20,959 bases of DNA from JAAZKO01 sp964432115 (GTDB lineage Bacteria; Patescibacteriota; Microgenomatia; UBA1400; PJMF01): positions 1 to 20,959 of the forward strand of contig CAYSMC010000026.1 of assembly GCA_964432115.1 (NCBI GenBank), given 5' to 3'. The notes under the pieces are model-generated. The model searched no databases, had not been told where the DNA came from, and was given only the letters and a program-made list of their open reading frames with translations. Shown one piece after another: positions 20,500 through 20,959 of the stretch. Position 1 is the stretch's first letter. The number at the start of each line of letters is the position of its first letter. The translations under genes and the position numbers were made by a program.

Positions 20500-20958
20500 A
20501 AATAAGCTTGCCAAACCCAATGCTTGAGTAAATAGATAATGATCAAGGCTGGCCATTGGTACGAGGATTAATAGTTTTGACCAATGAATTTTTTTCTGAA
20601 ACTTTTTAGCTAAAAGTGCGACAATACTGCAGATAAGTATTCCCCCTTCACTAAGTATTAATAATCCAAGATGATGAACTGGTTGAACAAAGCGGACAGT
20701 TTCTTGGTGCCGGTTGTAATGTTCTAATTCTTGAACAAAACGATTAACGCCTAAACCAAACACTGGTTTGTCTAAAAACATTTGCCAAGCCGCATGATTA
20801 AGCATTGCCCGGCGAGAAATAGACAGGTGGGTTTTTGTTAAGTTGGTATCAAGGTATTTTATAATGAAAGGACTGACTATAAAAAAAACCACGAGTGCCA
20901 AATTAAATATTTTTTGCCATTTAATTTTTCTTTGTTTTTTGTTAATTTTTTTAATTAA
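20461..20958 (-). CDS. O-antigen ligase/polymerase-type membrane protein, C-terminal part
   Basis: The frame is open to the window edge. I trust it beyond the TTG codon at 20901 because the residues before it (KINKKQRKIKWQKIFNLALV) make a natural basic cytoplasmic loop leading into a membrane helix, so about 165 codons are seen and the N-terminal part is outside. The segment SRRAMLNHAAWQMFLDKPVFGLGVNRF (20 residues or so after the helix) matches the O-antigen ligase (Wzy_C) motif, with PxxGxGxxxF, and PVHHLGLLILSEGGI follows as the usual 'PHN..L.ll.E.G' element. Two or three further helices complete the C-terminus. Such proteins polymerise or transfer surface polysaccharide at the outer face of the membrane. 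It ends inside the 3' end of the penicillin-binding protein gene. Confidence 0.8.
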   Translation of the reverse strand, partial: LIKKINKKQRKIKWQKIFNLALVVFFIVSPFIIKYLDTNLTKTHLSISRRAMLNHAAWQMFLDKPVFGLGVNRFVQELEHYNRHQETVRFVQPVHHLGLLILSEGGILICSIVALLAKKFQKKIHWSKLLILVPMASLDHYLFTQALGLASLFLFIFLTRNKSWT

Positions 20959-20959
20959 T

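Overview
The window reads as an AT-rich fragment of a small-genome bacterium, most likely a member of the Candidate Phyla Radiation (Patescibacteria), with Microgenomates (OP11) as the best guess. This is inferred from gene content and protein style: a type IV pilus locus with many divergent prepilins, a PilX-like protein of the kind common in that group, very short intergenic gaps, a stripped-down L32-like protein, an acyl-carrier-like protein without its serine, and Thr-Pro linkers on surface proteins. Several genes end in TGA and none reads through it, so the code is the standard bacterial one, which argues against the lineages that recode TGA as glycine. No tRNA, rRNA, insertion sequence or CRISPR array was seen.

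Layout. (1) Positions 1-2958, + strand: the last codons of the prepilin peptidase PilD, a cysteine-rich membrane-anchored protein, and four type IV prepilins. (2) Positions 2955-7809, - strand: a lipoprotein-like gene, a smaller paralogue of its C-terminal half, a large secreted cysteine-rich surface protein, and a fifth prepilin (PilW/GspJ-like). This strand runs head-on into the first cluster, and the stop codons overlap. (3) Positions 7926-8261, - strand: a small unknown gene. (4) Positions 8394-10760, + strand: a gene-expression cluster of L32-like, NusB, ACP-like, RNase III, ribosomal protein S16 and the KH protein KhpA. (5) Positions 10765-17614, - strand: tyrS, a 36-residue membrane protein, recG, then PilX-like, pilM, pilN and pilO. 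(6) Position 17662 to the end: a class A penicillin-binding protein on + and the partial C-terminal end of an O-antigen-ligase-type membrane protein on -.

How the genes fit together. PilD would process the five prepilins (all with Ala rather than Gly before the cleavage site). PilM, PilN and PilO would form the inner-membrane alignment complex. The PilX-like protein and the large cysteine-rich protein are plausible minor or tip components. The two paralogous exported proteins and the cysteine-rich protein beside PilD have no recognised function, but their position suggests a pilus or cell-surface role. The assembly ATPases (PilB, PilT) and PilC are not in the window.

The main points for a second look are: the novel paralogous exported domain; the serine-less ACP; promoter-like boxes that sit directly against the start codons of nusB, rpsP, the PBP gene and a GTG-start gene, suggesting leaderless messages; an unrecorded-looking 36-residue membrane protein between tyrS and recG; and a short L32 without zinc-binding cysteines. 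All assignments were made by eye without database searches.
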